Shown here piece by piece: positions 39,295 through 49,984 of a stretch of DNA of 64,000 nt. Both the position numbers and the translations under genes were made by a program. The notes under the pieces are model-generated. The model saw nothing but the letters and a program-made list of their open reading frames with translations, was not told the origin of the DNA and made no database searches. How positions within the stretch are numbered: position 1 is the stretch's first letter; each line of letters opens with the position of its first letter. Source of the DNA: Pseudomonas sp. PSKL.D1 (GTDB lineage: Bacteria > Pseudomonadota > Gammaproteobacteria > Pseudomonadales > Pseudomonadaceae); assembly GCF_028898945.1 (NCBI RefSeq), contig NZ_CP118607.1:1-64000 (forward strand). The letters run 5' to 3'.

Positions 39295-39297
39295 ACG

Positions 39298-40275
39298 TTA
39301 AGGCAACAATACAGTCGACCCCACCGTACGTCGCGCCGATAACTCAGCCTGCGCCTTCGCCGCCTCGCTCAACGGATACCGCTGCTGGATATCCACAACC
39401 AGCTTGCCACTGGCAATCATCGCAAACAGGTCATTCGCCATCGCTTGGGTGTTTTCGGCGTTGTTGGCATAGGTCGCCAGCGTGGGCCGGGTGACGTACA
39501 GCGAACCCTTTTGCGACAGAATCCCCAGGTTCACCCCGCTCACCGCCCCGGACGCATTGCCAAAGCTCACCATCAGCCCGCGCGGTTGCAGGCAGTCGAG
39601 CGAAGTCAGCCAGGTATCGGCCCCGACACCGTCATAGACAACCGGGCACTTTTTGCCGTCTGTCAGTTCCAGCACGCGTTTGGCAACATCCTCACGGCTG
39701 TAGTCGATGGTTTCCCACGCGCCCAGTGCCTTGGCCCGTTCCGCCTTCTCGGCTGAACTCACGGTACCGATCAGCCTGGCGCCAAGCGCCTTGGCCCATT
39801 GGCAAGCCAAAGACCCCACACCGCCTGCCGCCGCGTGGAACAGGATCACGTCACCCGCTTTAACCTCATAGGTCTGCTTCAGCAGGTACTGCACCGTCAA
39901 ACCCTTGAGCATCACCGCCGCCGCCTGTTCAAAGCTGATGCTGTCAGGCAGCTTGACCAGGTTGGCCTCCGGCAGTGTGTGCACTTCGCTGTAGGCGCCC
40001 AGCGGCCCGCCGGCATGGGCCACGCGATCTCCGACCTTGAGCCGGGTCACGCCCTCGCCCACTGCCTCGACCACACCCGCCGCTTCAGTACCTAGCCCCG
40101 AGGGCAAGGAAGGCGGCGCATACAGCCCGCTACGGAAATAGGTGTCGATGAAGTTCAAGCCGATCGCATGGTTACGCACTCGCACCTGTTGCGGCCCGGG
40201 CGGGGCAGGTTCGAACTCCACAATCTGCAGCACTTCCGGGCCGCCATGCTGGCTGAACTGGATACGCTTGGCCAT
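39298..40275 (-). CDS. qor: NADPH:quinone oxidoreductase (zeta-crystallin-like)
   Basis: The 325-residue member of the zinc-free MDR superfamily reduces quinones with NADPH. It starts MAKRIQFSQHGGPEVLQIVE; ILFHAAAGGVGSLACQWAKA is the nucleotide-binding loop (AAGGVG). The catalytic zinc cysteines are absent, as expected. The Met at 40275 is the conserved start; the frame stays open upstream to 40341. It is divergent from hemF. The same tsaC-qor-hemF-aroE order is found in P. aeruginosa. Confidence 0.95.
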   Translation of the reverse strand: MAKRIQFSQHGGPEVLQIVEFEPAPPGPQQVRVRNHAIGLNFIDTYFRSGLYAPPSLPSGLGTEAAGVVEAVGEGVTRLKVGDRVAHAGGPLGAYSEVHTLPEANLVKLPDSISFEQAAAVMLKGLTVQYLLKQTYEVKAGDVILFHAAAGGVGSLACQWAKALGARLIGTVSSAEKAERAKALGAWETIDYSREDVAKRVLELTDGKKCPVVYDGVGADTWLTSLDCLQPRGLMVSFGNASGAVSGVNLGILSQKGSLYVTRPTLATYANNAENTQAMANDLFAMIASGKLVVDIQQRYPLSEAAKAQAELSARRTVGSTVLLP

Positions 40276-40331
40276 CTCGCACTCCTGTTGTCGGGATCGG
40301 GAAAGGCCTTCTATCGGACGCCTTTGCCTGA

Positions 40332-41321
<990 letters not shown>

Positions 41322-41346
41322 GCCTGTGGATAACCAAGGAGCCGTC

Positions 41347-42171
41347 ATGGATCAGTACGTCGTTTTTGGTAACCCCATTGGCCACAGCAAGTCGCCGCTT
41401 ATCCACCGCCTGTTTGCCGAGCAGACCGGGCAGCAACTGGAATACGCGACCTTGCTGGCGCCGCTGGACGAATTCAGCGATTGCGCGCGCGGCTTTTTCA
41501 AGCAAGGCAGCGGTGGCAACGTTACTGTGCCGTTCAAGGAAGAAGCTTATCGCCTGTGCGACAGCCTGACCCCCCGTGCCCAGCGTGCTGGCGCGGTGAA
41601 CACCTTGAGCAAGCTGGCTGATGGCAGTTTGCAAGGCGACAACACTGATGGCGCGGGCCTGGTGCGTGACCTGACGGTGAACGCCGGGGTTGAGCTGGCA
41701 GGCAAGCGCATCCTCGTGCTTGGGGCCGGTGGCGCCGTGCGTGGTGTGCTGGAGCCGATTTTGGCCCACAAGCCGCAGACGCTGGTGATCGCCAACCGCA
41801 CGGTGGAAAAGGCCGAGCAGCTGGCGCGTGAGTTTGATGAGCTAGGGCCGGTGGTGGCCAGCGGGTTTGCCTGGTTGCAGGAGCCTGTGGATGTGATCAT
41901 CAATGCGACATCGGCAAGCCTGGCCGGTGAGATGCCGCCGATTGCCGACAGCCTGGTCGAGGCTGGGCGTACGGTTTGCTACGACATGATGTATGGCAAG
42001 GAGCCGACGCCGTTTTGCCAGTGGGCCAGCCGTTTGGGTGCTGCCAAGGTGCTTGATGGGCTGGGCATGCTGGCCGAGCAGGCGGCGGAGGCATTCTTTA
42101 TCTGGCGTGGGGTGCGGCCGGATACGGCGCCTGTGCTGGCCGAGCTGCGCCGGCAGTTGGCTCGGGGCTGA
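41347..42171 (+). CDS. aroE: Shikimate dehydrogenase (NADP+)
   Basis: AroE reduces 3-dehydroshikimate to shikimate in aromatic amino acid synthesis. The 274-residue enzyme has the shikimate-binding N-terminus [30 protein letters not shown] with the catalytic Lys, [11 protein letters not shown], and the NADP loop [12 protein letters not shown] followed by IANRT. The ATG at 41347 has AAGGAG upstream. It is co-directional with hemF and followed by a REP doublet. Confidence 0.98.
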   Translation: MDQYVVFGNPIGHSKSPLIHRLFAEQTGQQLEYATLLAPLDEFSDCARGFFKQGSGGNVTVPFKEEAYRLCDSLTPRAQRAGAVNTLSKLADGSLQGDNTDGAGLVRDLTVNAGVELAGKRILVLGAGGAVRGVLEPILAHKPQTLVIANRTVEKAEQLAREFDELGPVVASGFAWLQEPVDVIINATSASLAGEMPPIADSLVEAGRTVCYDMMYGKEPTPFCQWASRLGAAKVLDGLGMLAEQAAEAFFIWRGVRPDTAPVLAELRRQLARG

Positions 42172-42178
42172 GGTTGTT

Positions 42179-42280
42179 GGGGCCGCTTTGCGGCCCATCG
42201 CGGATGAATCCGCTCCTATAGGCTGATCGCGGGCCCTTGTAGGAGCGGATTTATCCGCGATGGGGTGCGAAGCGCCCCCT
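42179..42280. repeat. REP doublet between aroE and the SulP gene
   Basis: CATCGCGGATGAATCCGCTC (from 42196) and the inverse TGTAGGAGCGGATTTATCCG (from 42239) are flanked by GGGGCCGCTTTGCGGCCC and GGGGTGCGAAGCGCCCC halves. It lies between convergent genes. Confidence 0.88.
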
Positions 42281-43846
42281 TCACTCTTCAAACTGAATCG
42301 GGCAAAGCTCCACCCCTTCGAGCTTCTGCAACTCCTCGATCACTTGCGGCCTAGCCCGGTGCAGCGTCAGGCTACCGCCCGTGCGTATCAGCCGCCTTGC
42401 CTCGCGGTGCAACATATCCACACCCGAGTAATCGATGAAATTCACCTGCCGCGCATCAATCACCACATGCGGGCCTTGGCAGCGTTGCAACCGCACCTGC
42501 AGGTAATGCGCCGCACCGAAGAAAATCGACCCGCCCACCCGCAGCACATCAGCCTCCCCTTCCCGGCTCTGCTGCACCCGTGGCCGCGACGTGCGCTTGA
42601 GGTAAAAGAACAGCGATGCCAGCACCCCGGCATAGATCGCCGTTTGCAACTCCAGCAGCAAGGTTGCCGCAGCGGTCAGGGCCATGACCAGAAATTCCGA
42701 CCGGCTGACCCGGAACAACGCCCTGATAGCCCGATGGTCCACCAGCCCCCAACAGATCAGCAAAATGCTGCCGGCCATGGCCGGGATGGGCAGGTGTGCG
42801 ATCAACCCGGCACCGGTGACGGCGAACAACGCCACCCACAGCGCCGAAAATACCCCGGCCATTGGCGATCGGGCACCCGCGTCGTAGCTCAGGCCCGAGC
42901 GAGTGAAAGACCCCGAGGACAGGTAACCGGAAAAGAACGCGCCGACGATGTTCGAGAGGCCCTGGGCTCGGATTTCCTGGTCGGCGTCGATCAACTGTTC
43001 GGAGCGCCCAGATAACGAGCGGGCAATCGACAGGCTGGTAACCAACCCGAGCATGCCCACCGCCACGGCGCTAGGTAACAGGCGCAGCATGAGCTCGACG
43101 TCCAGAAGCGGCAGCGGGCTCAAAGGAGGAAGCTGGCCAGTGAACGCGGGCACACGGGGGACATGGCCAAAAAAGCCCGGCATCAGCCAGGCCAGCAGGC
43201 TTACAACGATCAGACTTATCAACAGGCTCGGCCAGCGTGGCCGCCAGAGTTTCAGGGCCATGCCGATCACGACCGTTGCCAAGCCCAAAAGCAGTGACGG
43301 CAAGTCGACGTCACCTGCATGGCTGGCCAGGTCCTGCACGGTCTTTAGCGCCGTGGCCTGGCTTGGCAGGTCCATGCCCAGCAGGTTGGGTAACTGGCCC
43401 AAAGCAATGACGATGGCTGCGCCCAGCGTGAAGCCGAGCACCACTGAATGAGAGACGAAATTGACCAATGCGCCGAAGCGCATCAGGCCGAGCAGCAACT
43501 GGAAGATGCCGCCGAGAAACGTCAGCAGCAGTACCAAGGTCACGTAATCGGCGCTGCCCGCCACGGCCAGCGGGCTGATGCTGGCGTAGAGGACGATGGA
43601 AATGGCGGCGGTCGGGCCGCAGATCAGGTGCCAGGATGAACCCCACAGGCAAGCGATGAGTACCGGAACGATGGCCGCGTAAAGCCCGTATTCGGCAGGC
43701 AGGCCGGCGATCAGGGCGTAGGCGATGGATTGTGGCAGGGCGAGGATGGCACCGCTGAGGCCTACCAGCAGGTCTTGGCGCAGGCTGCGGCCGGTTTGGC
43801 GGGGGAGCCAAGCCAGGAAGGGCAGCAGTTGGTGGGCTCGGGGCAT
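42281..43846 (-). CDS. SulP-family anion transporter with STAS domain
   Basis: The 521-residue inner-membrane carrier has the SulP opening LRQDLLVGLSGAILALPQSI AYALI, about ten or more membrane segments and a C-terminal STAS domain (HVVIDARQVNFIDYSGVDML). It lies downstream of choX and betC on the same strand, an arrangement also seen in P. aeruginosa. Sulfate released from choline-O-sulfate, or choline-O-sulfate itself, is a plausible substrate; this is inference from context. The ATG at 43846 has AGGA 8 bases upstream. Confidence 0.85.
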   Translation of the reverse strand: MPRAHQLLPFLAWLPRQTGRSLRQDLLVGLSGAILALPQSIAYALIAGLPAEYGLYAAIVPVLIACLWGSSWHLICGPTAAISIVLYASISPLAVAGSADYVTLVLLLTFLGGIFQLLLGLMRFGALVNFVSHSVVLGFTLGAAIVIALGQLPNLLGMDLPSQATALKTVQDLASHAGDVDLPSLLLGLATVVIGMALKLWRPRWPSLLISLIVVSLLAWLMPGFFGHVPRVPAFTGQLPPLSPLPLLDVELMLRLLPSAVAVGMLGLVTSLSIARSLSGRSEQLIDADQEIRAQGLSNIVGAFFSGYLSSGSFTRSGLSYDAGARSPMAGVFSALWVALFAVTGAGLIAHLPIPAMAGSILLICWGLVDHRAIRALFRVSRSEFLVMALTAAATLLLELQTAIYAGVLASLFFYLKRTSRPRVQQSREGEADVLRVGGSIFFGAAHYLQVRLQRCQGPHVVIDARQVNFIDYSGVDMLHREARRLIRTGGSLTLHRARPQVIEELQKLEGVELCPIQFEE

Positions 43847-43885
43847 GCATTGATCCTGTTCAAAAGCGCAGGCGAGGGCTTTGCC

Positions 43886-43917
43886 CTCGTTTCGCGACAC
43901 AAGGCCGCTCCCACAGG
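43886..43917. repeat. Single REP-like element
   Basis: TTTCGCGACACAAGGCCGCT followed by CCCACAGG resembles one half of the REP repeat at 36971-37014. It lies in the 111-base gap between choX and the SulP gene and may stabilise the upstream message. Confidence 0.65.
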
Positions 43918-43957
43918 CGATTGTGTTCCGCTGTATGAGCAGCCTAACAGACGAAAA

Positions 43958-44881
43958 TCAGAGTTTGGCCTTCAACCTTTGCGCAGCATCCGCGCCTTTT
44001 AATGTAGTCACGCCCGCCAGCCACACATCCAGTACTTCAGGATGTGCCTTCACCCAAGCCCTGGCGGCCTCATCAAAGCTGATCTTTTTATCCACAACCT
44101 CGGCCATGATGCTGTTTTCCATGTCCAGCGTGAAGCTCAGGTTACTCAGCACTTTCGCTGCATTCGGGCAGGCTTGTGGATAACCTTTGCGCGTCAGGGT
44201 AAACACTTCACCCTTGCTGCCAAACCATTTTTCCCCGCCGGTGAGGTAATGCATCTTCAATTTCACGTTCATGGGATGGGGCGTCCAGCCTAGAAACGTA
44301 ATGAACTGGTTCTTCTTCACTGCACGGTCCACCTGCGCCAGCATCGCCTGCTCGCTGGACTCCACCAGCTTCCACTGGCCGAGGTTGAACTCGTTCTTGT
44401 CGATGATCTCTTTCAGCGACAGGTTGGCCGGCGCGCCGGAGCCGATCCCGTAAAGCTTCTTGTCAAACTGGTCGGCGTGCTTCTGCAGGTCGGCAAAGTC
44501 TTTTACACCGGCGTTCCACACATCGTCCGGCACGGCCAGGGTGAACTCGGTGCCTTCGAGATTGCGCGACAATTGCTGCACATCGCCTGTGGCAATGAAT
44601 TTGTCATGGAAGCCTTGCTGCGCTGGCATCCAGTTGCCCAGGAAGGCATCGACCTTGCCGTCCTTGAGGCCGCCATAAATGATCGGCACCGCCAGGCTGT
44701 CGATTTTTACCTGGTAGCCGAGGCTTTCGAGCAGCAGGCGGGCTACTGCGTTGGTCGAGGCGATGTCGCTCCAGCCAGGGTCGGCCAGCTTCACGGTGTT
44801 GCATTGCGCGTCGTCGGCGTAGGCCGTGGCGGTGCCCAGGCTCATTACAAGGGCAATAACGGCTGTGGAGAACTTCTGCAT
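43958..44881 (-). CDS. choX: Choline/quaternary-ammonium ABC transporter substrate-binding protein
   Basis: The 307-residue periplasmic protein has a signal peptide (MQKFSTAVIALVMSLGTATA, then YA) and the OpuAC/ProX-type fold: CNTVKLADPGWSDIASTNAV, GNWMPAQQGF and FLGWTPHPMNVKLKMHYLTG, with Trp/Tyr residues able to form an aromatic choline cage. No ABC permease or ATPase lies nearby, so it must dock with a transporter encoded elsewhere, as several Pseudomonas choline/betaine/carnitine binding proteins do. It lies 14 bases after betC. The ATG at 44881 starts the signal peptide. Confidence 0.85.
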   Translation of the reverse strand: MQKFSTAVIALVMSLGTATAYADDAQCNTVKLADPGWSDIASTNAVARLLLESLGYQVKIDSLAVPIIYGGLKDGKVDAFLGNWMPAQQGFHDKFIATGDVQQLSRNLEGTEFTLAVPDDVWNAGVKDFADLQKHADQFDKKLYGIGSGAPANLSLKEIIDKNEFNLGQWKLVESSEQAMLAQVDRAVKKNQFITFLGWTPHPMNVKLKMHYLTGGEKWFGSKGEVFTLTRKGYPQACPNAAKVLSNLSFTLDMENSIMAEVVDKKISFDEAARAWVKAHPEVLDVWLAGVTTLKGADAAQRLKAKL

Positions 44882-44895
44882 GGCGGCCTCTCTTC

Positions 44896-46413
44896 TCAAT
44901 CCATGGGTGCGGGCTGTGGATAACGTGCCTTGCGCTCGAGGTCGTCGAGATCGATGTGGTTGCGCATGTACTGTTGGCTGGCGTCCACCAACGGTTGGTG
45001 GTCCCAGCTTTTCAGCTTGCCGATGGCCAGCGCCTCAGCCACCAGGCGGCGGCGGCGCTGGCTGGCCAGTACCTGCTGGCGCAGGTTGGGGATATCCCAA
45101 CGCTGGCGTGCTTCATCGACAAATGCCTGCAGCAGCGCCTGGTGGTCCGGGCTGCCGGTGAGGTTCTCCCGTTCGTGCGGGTCGCGGCTCAGGTCATAGA
45201 GTAAACATGGGTCGTCTTCGCTGTACACGAACTTGTAGGCGCCGCGGCGGATCATCATCAGCGGGCCGACCGTGCCTTCGGCCATGTATTCGCCGATCAC
45301 CTCGTCATGGCCCCCCTGCCCTTGCAGGTGGCCGAGCAAAGAACGGCCGTCGAGGTGAAGCTGGTTATCCACAGCGCCTCCGGCCAGTTCCACCAGCGTC
45401 GGCAGCAGGTCACAAGTCGACACTGCAGCGGTCACGCGGCCCGGCGCGAAGCGTTTGGGCGCATGCACCAGCAGCGGTACGCGTGCCGACATCTCGAACC
45501 AGTGCATTTTGTACCAGAGGCCCCGCTCGCCAAGCATGTCGCCATGGTCGCCGGAGAACACGATGAGAGTGTTATCAGCAAGATTGCATTCTTCCAGCGT
45601 CTGCAGCAGCTGGCCGATGTTGTCGTCGATGTAGCTGCAGGCGCCAAAGTAGGCGCGGCGGGCATCGCGGATTTTGTCCACAGGCAGGGGTTTGTTCCAC
45701 AAGTCGTAAACCTTGAGCAAACGCTGCGAGTGCGGGTCGAGTTCGTGCTGGGCAAATTCTGCGCGGGGCATGGGGATATCCACAGCCTCGTAGCGATCCC
45801 AGTAACGCTTCGCGATGGTGTACGGGTCGTGGGGATGGGTCATGGATACCGTCAGGCAGAACGGCCGACCATCGTTTTCGCGGACATGGTCATAGAGGTA
45901 CTGGCGGGCCTTGAACACCACCTCTTCGTCGAAATCGAGCTGGTTGGTGCGCACGCAGGGCCCGGCCTGCAGCACCGACGACATGTTGTGGTACCAGCTT
46001 GGGCGCTCGTCGGGAGCATCCCAGTTCACGGCCCAGCCATAGTCGGCCGGGTAGATATCGCTGGTCAGGCGCTCTTCGTAACCATGCAGCTGGTCCGGGC
46101 CGCAGAAGTGCATCTTGCCCGACAGTGCGGTGCGGTAGCCGAGGCGGCGCAGGTAGTGGGCGTAGGTTGGTACATCGGCGGGAAAGTCGGCGGCGTTGTC
46201 GAAGGCACCGATGCGGCTGGGTAACTGGCCGCTTACCAGGGTGAAGCGCGAGGGCGCGCATAGAGGGCTGTTGCAGTAGGCAGCATCAAAGACTACGGCC
46301 TGCTCCGCCAGGCGGCTCAGGTGTGGCATCTGGATAGGGGACGAGGCGTAGATCGGCAGCAAGGGCGCGGCCATCTGGTCGGCCATGATGAACAGGATAT
46401 TCGGGCGCGTCAT
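44896..46413 (-). CDS. betC: Choline sulfatase
   Basis: BetC hydrolyses choline-O-sulfate to choline and sulfate, feeding glycine-betaine synthesis. The 505-residue type I sulfatase has MTRPNILFIMADQMAAPLLP with the metal-binding Asp, the formylglycine motif C52-A-P-S-R56 (NSPLCAPSRFT), FSGDHGDMLGERGLWYKMHW and the BetC-type C-terminus. The ATG at 46413 has GGA 8 bases upstream; an in-frame ATG at 46425 is possible. It is first of betC-choX-SulP and divergent from a LysR gene. Confidence 0.96.
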   Translation of the reverse strand: MTRPNILFIMADQMAAPLLPIYASSPIQMPHLSRLAEQAVVFDAAYCNSPLCAPSRFTLVSGQLPSRIGAFDNAADFPADVPTYAHYLRRLGYRTALSGKMHFCGPDQLHGYEERLTSDIYPADYGWAVNWDAPDERPSWYHNMSSVLQAGPCVRTNQLDFDEEVVFKARQYLYDHVRENDGRPFCLTVSMTHPHDPYTIAKRYWDRYEAVDIPMPRAEFAQHELDPHSQRLLKVYDLWNKPLPVDKIRDARRAYFGACSYIDDNIGQLLQTLEECNLADNTLIVFSGDHGDMLGERGLWYKMHWFEMSARVPLLVHAPKRFAPGRVTAAVSTCDLLPTLVELAGGAVDNQLHLDGRSLLGHLQGQGGHDEVIGEYMAEGTVGPLMMIRRGAYKFVYSEDDPCLLYDLSRDPHERENLTGSPDHQALLQAFVDEARQRWDIPNLRQQVLASQRRRRLVAEALAIGKLKSWDHQPLVDASQQYMRNHIDLDDLERKARYPQPAPMD

Positions 46414-46521
46414 GGTGGCTTCCATCGTTGAGGATTATGCGAACCGCTTGCCTACCAAGATGCGACTGTGGATAACATGGGTAAAGCCCATGGCGGGCAA
46501 TGACTGGGATTAGCTGTGCTT

Positions 46522-47421
46522 ATGTTTGACCACCTTGCCGAACTGTCCCTCGATGCATTGCGTGTGTTTGAAGCCGCCGCTCGACTACGGGGTTTTACCG
46601 CTGCGGCGCTGGAGCTTGGCACCACGCAGCCGGCAGTGAGCCAGCAGGTCAAACGCCTGGAGGCGCAACTGGGCACGCGGCTGTTTGACCGGATCTACCG
46701 GGGTATAGAACTGACCGAAGCGGGCTTGGCACTTTTCCAGCAAGTTCACCAAGGCTTGCAGGCCATGGATGACGGGATTGCCCAGGTCAGTGGCCGGGGC
46801 CAGCGTGAGGTGCTGCAGGTGGCCACGGACTTTGCGTTTGCCGCGTTCTGGTTGATGCCGCGCCTGCAGCGCTTCCATGAAGCTTATCCACAGGTGGATG
46901 TAAGCCTGGTTACGGGTGAGCGAAGCCAGGGCATGCTGCGTCCAGACATCGACGTTGCGGTATTGTTTGGCGACGGGCGCTTTCATCAAGGTGAGAGCCG
47001 ATGGCTGTTTGATGAAGAGGTTTTCCCTGTCTGCAGCCCGCGGTTGATCCATGGCAAACCCTTGTCAGCCGTGGCTTTGCAGCGTTTGCCCCTTTTGCAT
47101 TTAAGGGGTGAGCAGGCTAGCCGCTGGTTCGATTGGGCCGGGGTGTTTCGCGGGCTTGGCGTGGACAGCCCGCCGCCCGCCGGCCAACTGCGCTTCGACA
47201 ACTACACGCTGCTGATCCAGGCCGCGATTGCTGGCCAGGGCGTGGCGATCGGTTGGCGGCATCTGGTCGATGGCCTGGTGGACCAGGGCTTGCTGTGTCG
47301 CCCACTGGAGGGCAGTTTGAAGTCGCGTCGGGGCTATTATGTGGTTTTGCCGCCGCGTAAACGGCGCGGGGCTTTGATCGAGCGGTTTGTCGACTGGCTG
47401 GAGCAGGAGCGCGTGGGCTAG
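46522..47421 (+). CDS. LysR-family regulator, probable regulator of betC
   Basis: The 299-residue LysR protein starts FDHLAELSLDALRVFEAAAR after its Met, with the HTH at about 20-60 (TAAALELGTTQPAVSQQVKR) and a GcvA-like effector domain. It is divergent from betC across 108 bases that contain an exact DnaA box (46467-46475). By position it should control betC-choX-SulP in response to choline or choline sulfate, which is not shown by sequence alone. Confidence 0.9.
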   Translation: MFDHLAELSLDALRVFEAAARLRGFTAAALELGTTQPAVSQQVKRLEAQLGTRLFDRIYRGIELTEAGLALFQQVHQGLQAMDDGIAQVSGRGQREVLQVATDFAFAAFWLMPRLQRFHEAYPQVDVSLVTGERSQGMLRPDIDVAVLFGDGRFHQGESRWLFDEEVFPVCSPRLIHGKPLSAVALQRLPLLHLRGEQASRWFDWAGVFRGLGVDSPPPAGQLRFDNYTLLIQAAIAGQGVAIGWRHLVDGLVDQGLLCRPLEGSLKSRRGYYVVLPPRKRRGALIERFVDWLEQERVG

Positions 47422-47444
47422 TGGCAATGTATTCAGGAGTTAAC

Positions 47445-47777
47445 GTGCAGAGAATCAAGGGCTATCACGCCCATGTGTATTACGACGCGTCGACTATCGA
47501 GCAGGCGCGGGAGCTGTGCGAGGAAGCGGCGCGGCTGTTCGCCGTGACCATGGGGCGTATGCACCAAAAGCCTGTGGGGCCGCACCCGGACTGGAGCTGC
47601 CAGTTGGCGTTCGGGCCAGAGGTGGTGGGTGTGGTTTTGCCGTGGCTGGCACTTTATCGCAAGGGGTTGGTGGTGTTTCTGCACCCGTTGACCGGGGATG
47701 AGCTGGCGGACCACCGGGATCATGCGATCTGGATGGGGGCTATACGGCCTTTGGATTTGTCGATTTTTGGAGGATAG
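47445..47777 (+). CDS. DOPA 4,5-dioxygenase family protein
   Basis: The 110-residue protein has the small DOPA-dioxygenase-like fold: IKGYHAHVYYDASTIEQA with the HxH pair near the start, PHPDWSCQLAFGPE, and FLHPLTGDELADHRDHAIWM with further His residues that could bind iron. The GTG at 47445 is preferred because AGGAG lies 5 bases upstream; the frame also opens upstream at the LysR stop. It may share the LysR transcript. The bacterial substrate is unknown. Confidence 0.8.
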   Translation: MQRIKGYHAHVYYDASTIEQARELCEEAARLFAVTMGRMHQKPVGPHPDWSCQLAFGPEVVGVVLPWLALYRKGLVVFLHPLTGDELADHRDHAIWMGAIRPLDLSIFGG

Positions 47778-47786
47778 TGCTGCCTT

Positions 47787-47838
47787 CATCGCGGATGAAT
47801 CCGCCCCTACGCGTGTAGGAGCGGATTTATCCGCGATG
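47787..47838. repeat. REP doublet before trpA
   Basis: CATCGCGGATGAATCCGCCC and the inverse TGTAGGAGCGGATTTATCCG are separated by only a few bases, between the convergent dioxygenase-like gene and trpA. Confidence 0.88.
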
Positions 47839-47851
47839 CTGGCGACGCGGT

Positions 47852-48661
47852 TCAGCGGCGGGCGCCGCGCACCCCTTCAGCCAGTGCCGAGCACAGGCTC
47901 AATACACCAGTTACCGCCTGATCGGCATCCTTGGCCTGGGCAATCTTGTCGACAAGCGCCGACCCCACCACCACGCCATCGGCCAGGCGGGCGATCGCTG
48001 CAGCTTGCTCCGGCGTACGAATACCAAAACCAACACTGATCGGCAGGTCGGTATGGCGACGCAGGCGGGCAATCGCCTCGGTCACGTGCTCGGTGGTTGC
48101 GGAACCCGCACCGGTGACACCGGCTACCGACACGTAGTAGACGAAGCCGGAGCTGCGCTCCAGCACGCGCGGCAGGCGAGCGTCGTCGGTAGTCGGCGTG
48201 GTCAGGCGAATAAAGTCGATACCTGCCGCCTGAGCCGGGGTGGCAAGTTCTGCGTCGTGCTCTGGAGGCAGGTCGACGATGATCAGGCCATCGACGCCTG
48301 CTTCTTTCGCATCGGCGACAAATTCAGCCACGCCAAAGCGGTGGATCGGGTTGTAGTAACCCATCAGCACGATCGGCGTGGTCTGGTTATCCACACGGAA
48401 TTCACGAACCATCTGCAGGGTTTTGGCCAAGGTCTGGCCAGCTTCCAGCGCACGTAGCGTGGCGAGCTGGATGGCCACGCCGTCAGCCATCGGGTCGGTG
48501 AACGGCATGCCCAGTTCGATCACGTCGGCGCCAGCTTCCGGCAGGCCCTTGAGGATCTGCAGCGAGGCGTCGTAGCCGGGGTCGCCAGCAGTGATGAAAG
48601 TGACCAGCGCGGAGCGGCCTTCGGCTTTCAGGTCGGCGAAGCGTTGTTCAAGACGGCTCAT
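47852..48661 (-). CDS. trpA: Tryptophan synthase alpha chain
   Basis: TrpA cleaves indole-3-glycerol phosphate to indole, which is channelled to TrpB. The 269-residue TIM barrel has [40 protein letters not shown] (catalytic Glu and Asp) and [20 protein letters not shown]. Its ATG overlaps the trpB stop by four bases. It is unlinked to the rest of the trp genes, as usual for Pseudomonas. Confidence 0.98.
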   Translation of the reverse strand: MSRLEQRFADLKAEGRSALVTFITAGDPGYDASLQILKGLPEAGADVIELGMPFTDPMADGVAIQLATLRALEAGQTLAKTLQMVREFRVDNQTTPIVLMGYYNPIHRFGVAEFVADAKEAGVDGLIIVDLPPEHDAELATPAQAAGIDFIRLTTPTTDDARLPRVLERSSGFVYYVSVAGVTGAGSATTEHVTEAIARLRRHTDLPISVGFGIRTPEQAAAIARLADGVVVGSALVDKIAQAKDADQAVTGVLSLCSALAEGVRGARR

Positions 48662-49875
48662 GCCTGTTTCTCCTGGGCGGCCATGTGGTTCATCACAGTT
48701 TGCATGTCTTTGTCGCCACGGCCCGACAGGCAGATGACCATCAGGTGGTCCTTCGGCAGGGTTGGCGCGCGCTTGATGGCTTCAGCCAGCGCGTGGGAGC
48801 TTTCCAGCGCCGGGATGATGCCTTCCAGGCGGCACGTGGCGTGGAAGGCGTCCAGCGCCTCGTCGTCGGTAATGCTGACGTACTCAACACGCTTCACTTC
48901 GTGCAGGTAAGCGTGCTCCGGGCCGATGCCCGGGTAGTCCAGGCCTGCGGAAATCGAGTGGGCGTCGGTGATCTGGCCGTCGTCATCCTGCAGCAGGTAG
49001 GTGCGGTTGCCGTGCAGTACGCCCGGCACACCACCATTGAGGCTGGCGGCATGCTTGTCGGTGTCGACGCCATGGCCACCAGCCTCGACGCCAATGATCT
49101 GCACGCTGGCATCATCGAGGAAATCGTGGAACAGGCCCATGGCGTTGGAGCCACCACCGACGCAGGCGATCAGGCTGTCAGGCAGGCGGCCTTCCTTTTC
49201 CTGCAACTGGGCGCGGGTTTCCTTGCCGATGATCGACTGGAAGTCGCGGACCATTGCTGGGTAGGGGTGCGGGCCGGCCACAGTACCGATCAGGTAGAAG
49301 GTGTCATCGACATTGGTAACCCAGTCGCGCAGCGCTTCGTTCATGGCATCTTTCAGGGTGCCGGTGCCTGCGGTGACCGGCACGATCTCGGCGCCCAGCA
49401 GTTTCATGCGGAATACGTTGGCCTGCTGTCGCTCGATGTCGGTGGCGCCCATGTAGATAACGCAGGGCAGGCCGAAGCGCGCAGCCACGGTGGCGGTCGC
49501 CACGCCGTGCATGCCGGCGCCGGTTTCGGCGATCAGGCGTTTTTTGCCCATGCGCTTGGCCAGCAGCACCTGGCCAATGCAGTTGTTCACCTTGTGTGCG
49601 CCGGTGTGGTTGAGCTCTTCACGTTTGAAGAAAATCTTGGCGCCGCCGCAGTGCTCGGTCAGGCGCTCGGCGAAGTACAGCGGGTTCGGGCGGCCGATGT
49701 AGTCACGCTGGAAGTAGGCCAGTTCTTCAAGGAACTTGGGGTCGGCCTTGGCCGCTTCGTATTCGCGGGCCAGGTCCAGCACCAGCGGCATCAGGGTTTC
49801 AGCCACGTAGCGGCCGCCGAACGAGCCGAACAGGCCGTTGGCGTCAGGGCCGGCGCGGTATTGGGTCTGGGTCAT
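48658..49875 (-). CDS. trpB: Tryptophan synthase beta chain
   Basis: TrpB joins indole and serine to form tryptophan using PLP. The 405-residue enzyme includes the PLP lysine in [40 protein letters not shown] and the phosphate loop [10 protein letters not shown]. It is first gene of trpBA and divergent from trpI, the usual pseudomonad arrangement, so it should be activated by TrpI with indoleglycerol phosphate. Confidence 0.98.
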   Translation of the reverse strand: MTQTQYRAGPDANGLFGSFGGRYVAETLMPLVLDLAREYEAAKADPKFLEELAYFQRDYIGRPNPLYFAERLTEHCGGAKIFFKREELNHTGAHKVNNCIGQVLLAKRMGKKRLIAETGAGMHGVATATVAARFGLPCVIYMGATDIERQQANVFRMKLLGAEIVPVTAGTGTLKDAMNEALRDWVTNVDDTFYLIGTVAGPHPYPAMVRDFQSIIGKETRAQLQEKEGRLPDSLIACVGGGSNAMGLFHDFLDDASVQIIGVEAGGHGVDTDKHAASLNGGVPGVLHGNRTYLLQDDDGQITDAHSISAGLDYPGIGPEHAYLHEVKRVEYVSITDDEALDAFHATCRLEGIIPALESSHALAEAIKRAPTLPKDHLMVICLSGRGDKDMQTVMNHMAAQEKQA

Positions 49876-49984
49876 GGGGCGCTCCAGGGCGTTATGAATG
49901 AGTGATGGGCTTTACTGTAACCACCACACGCCCGGCTGAAAACCGATAAGATTGCGTAAACATGTCAGGAAAACTCACATATCA

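Larger units (their letters stand above)
44088..48395. other. Cluster of seven exact DnaA boxes
   Basis: Exact TTATCCACA, in either orientation, occurs at 44088, 44175, 44915, 45365, 46467, 46884 and 48387, within choX, betC, the betC/LysR gap, LysR and trpA. Five more lie at 35152, 35769, 36126, 36490 and 41335, and others at 1260, 22354, 24416, 29187 and 30848. None was found from 48.4 to 64 kb. Confidence 0.8.

Noticed and set aside
39391..39401. Further DnaA box-like words such as ATATCCACA (also near 45775) and TTGTCCACA near 45674
   Set aside because: One mismatch each; kept out of the count so that the enrichment rests on exact matches only.
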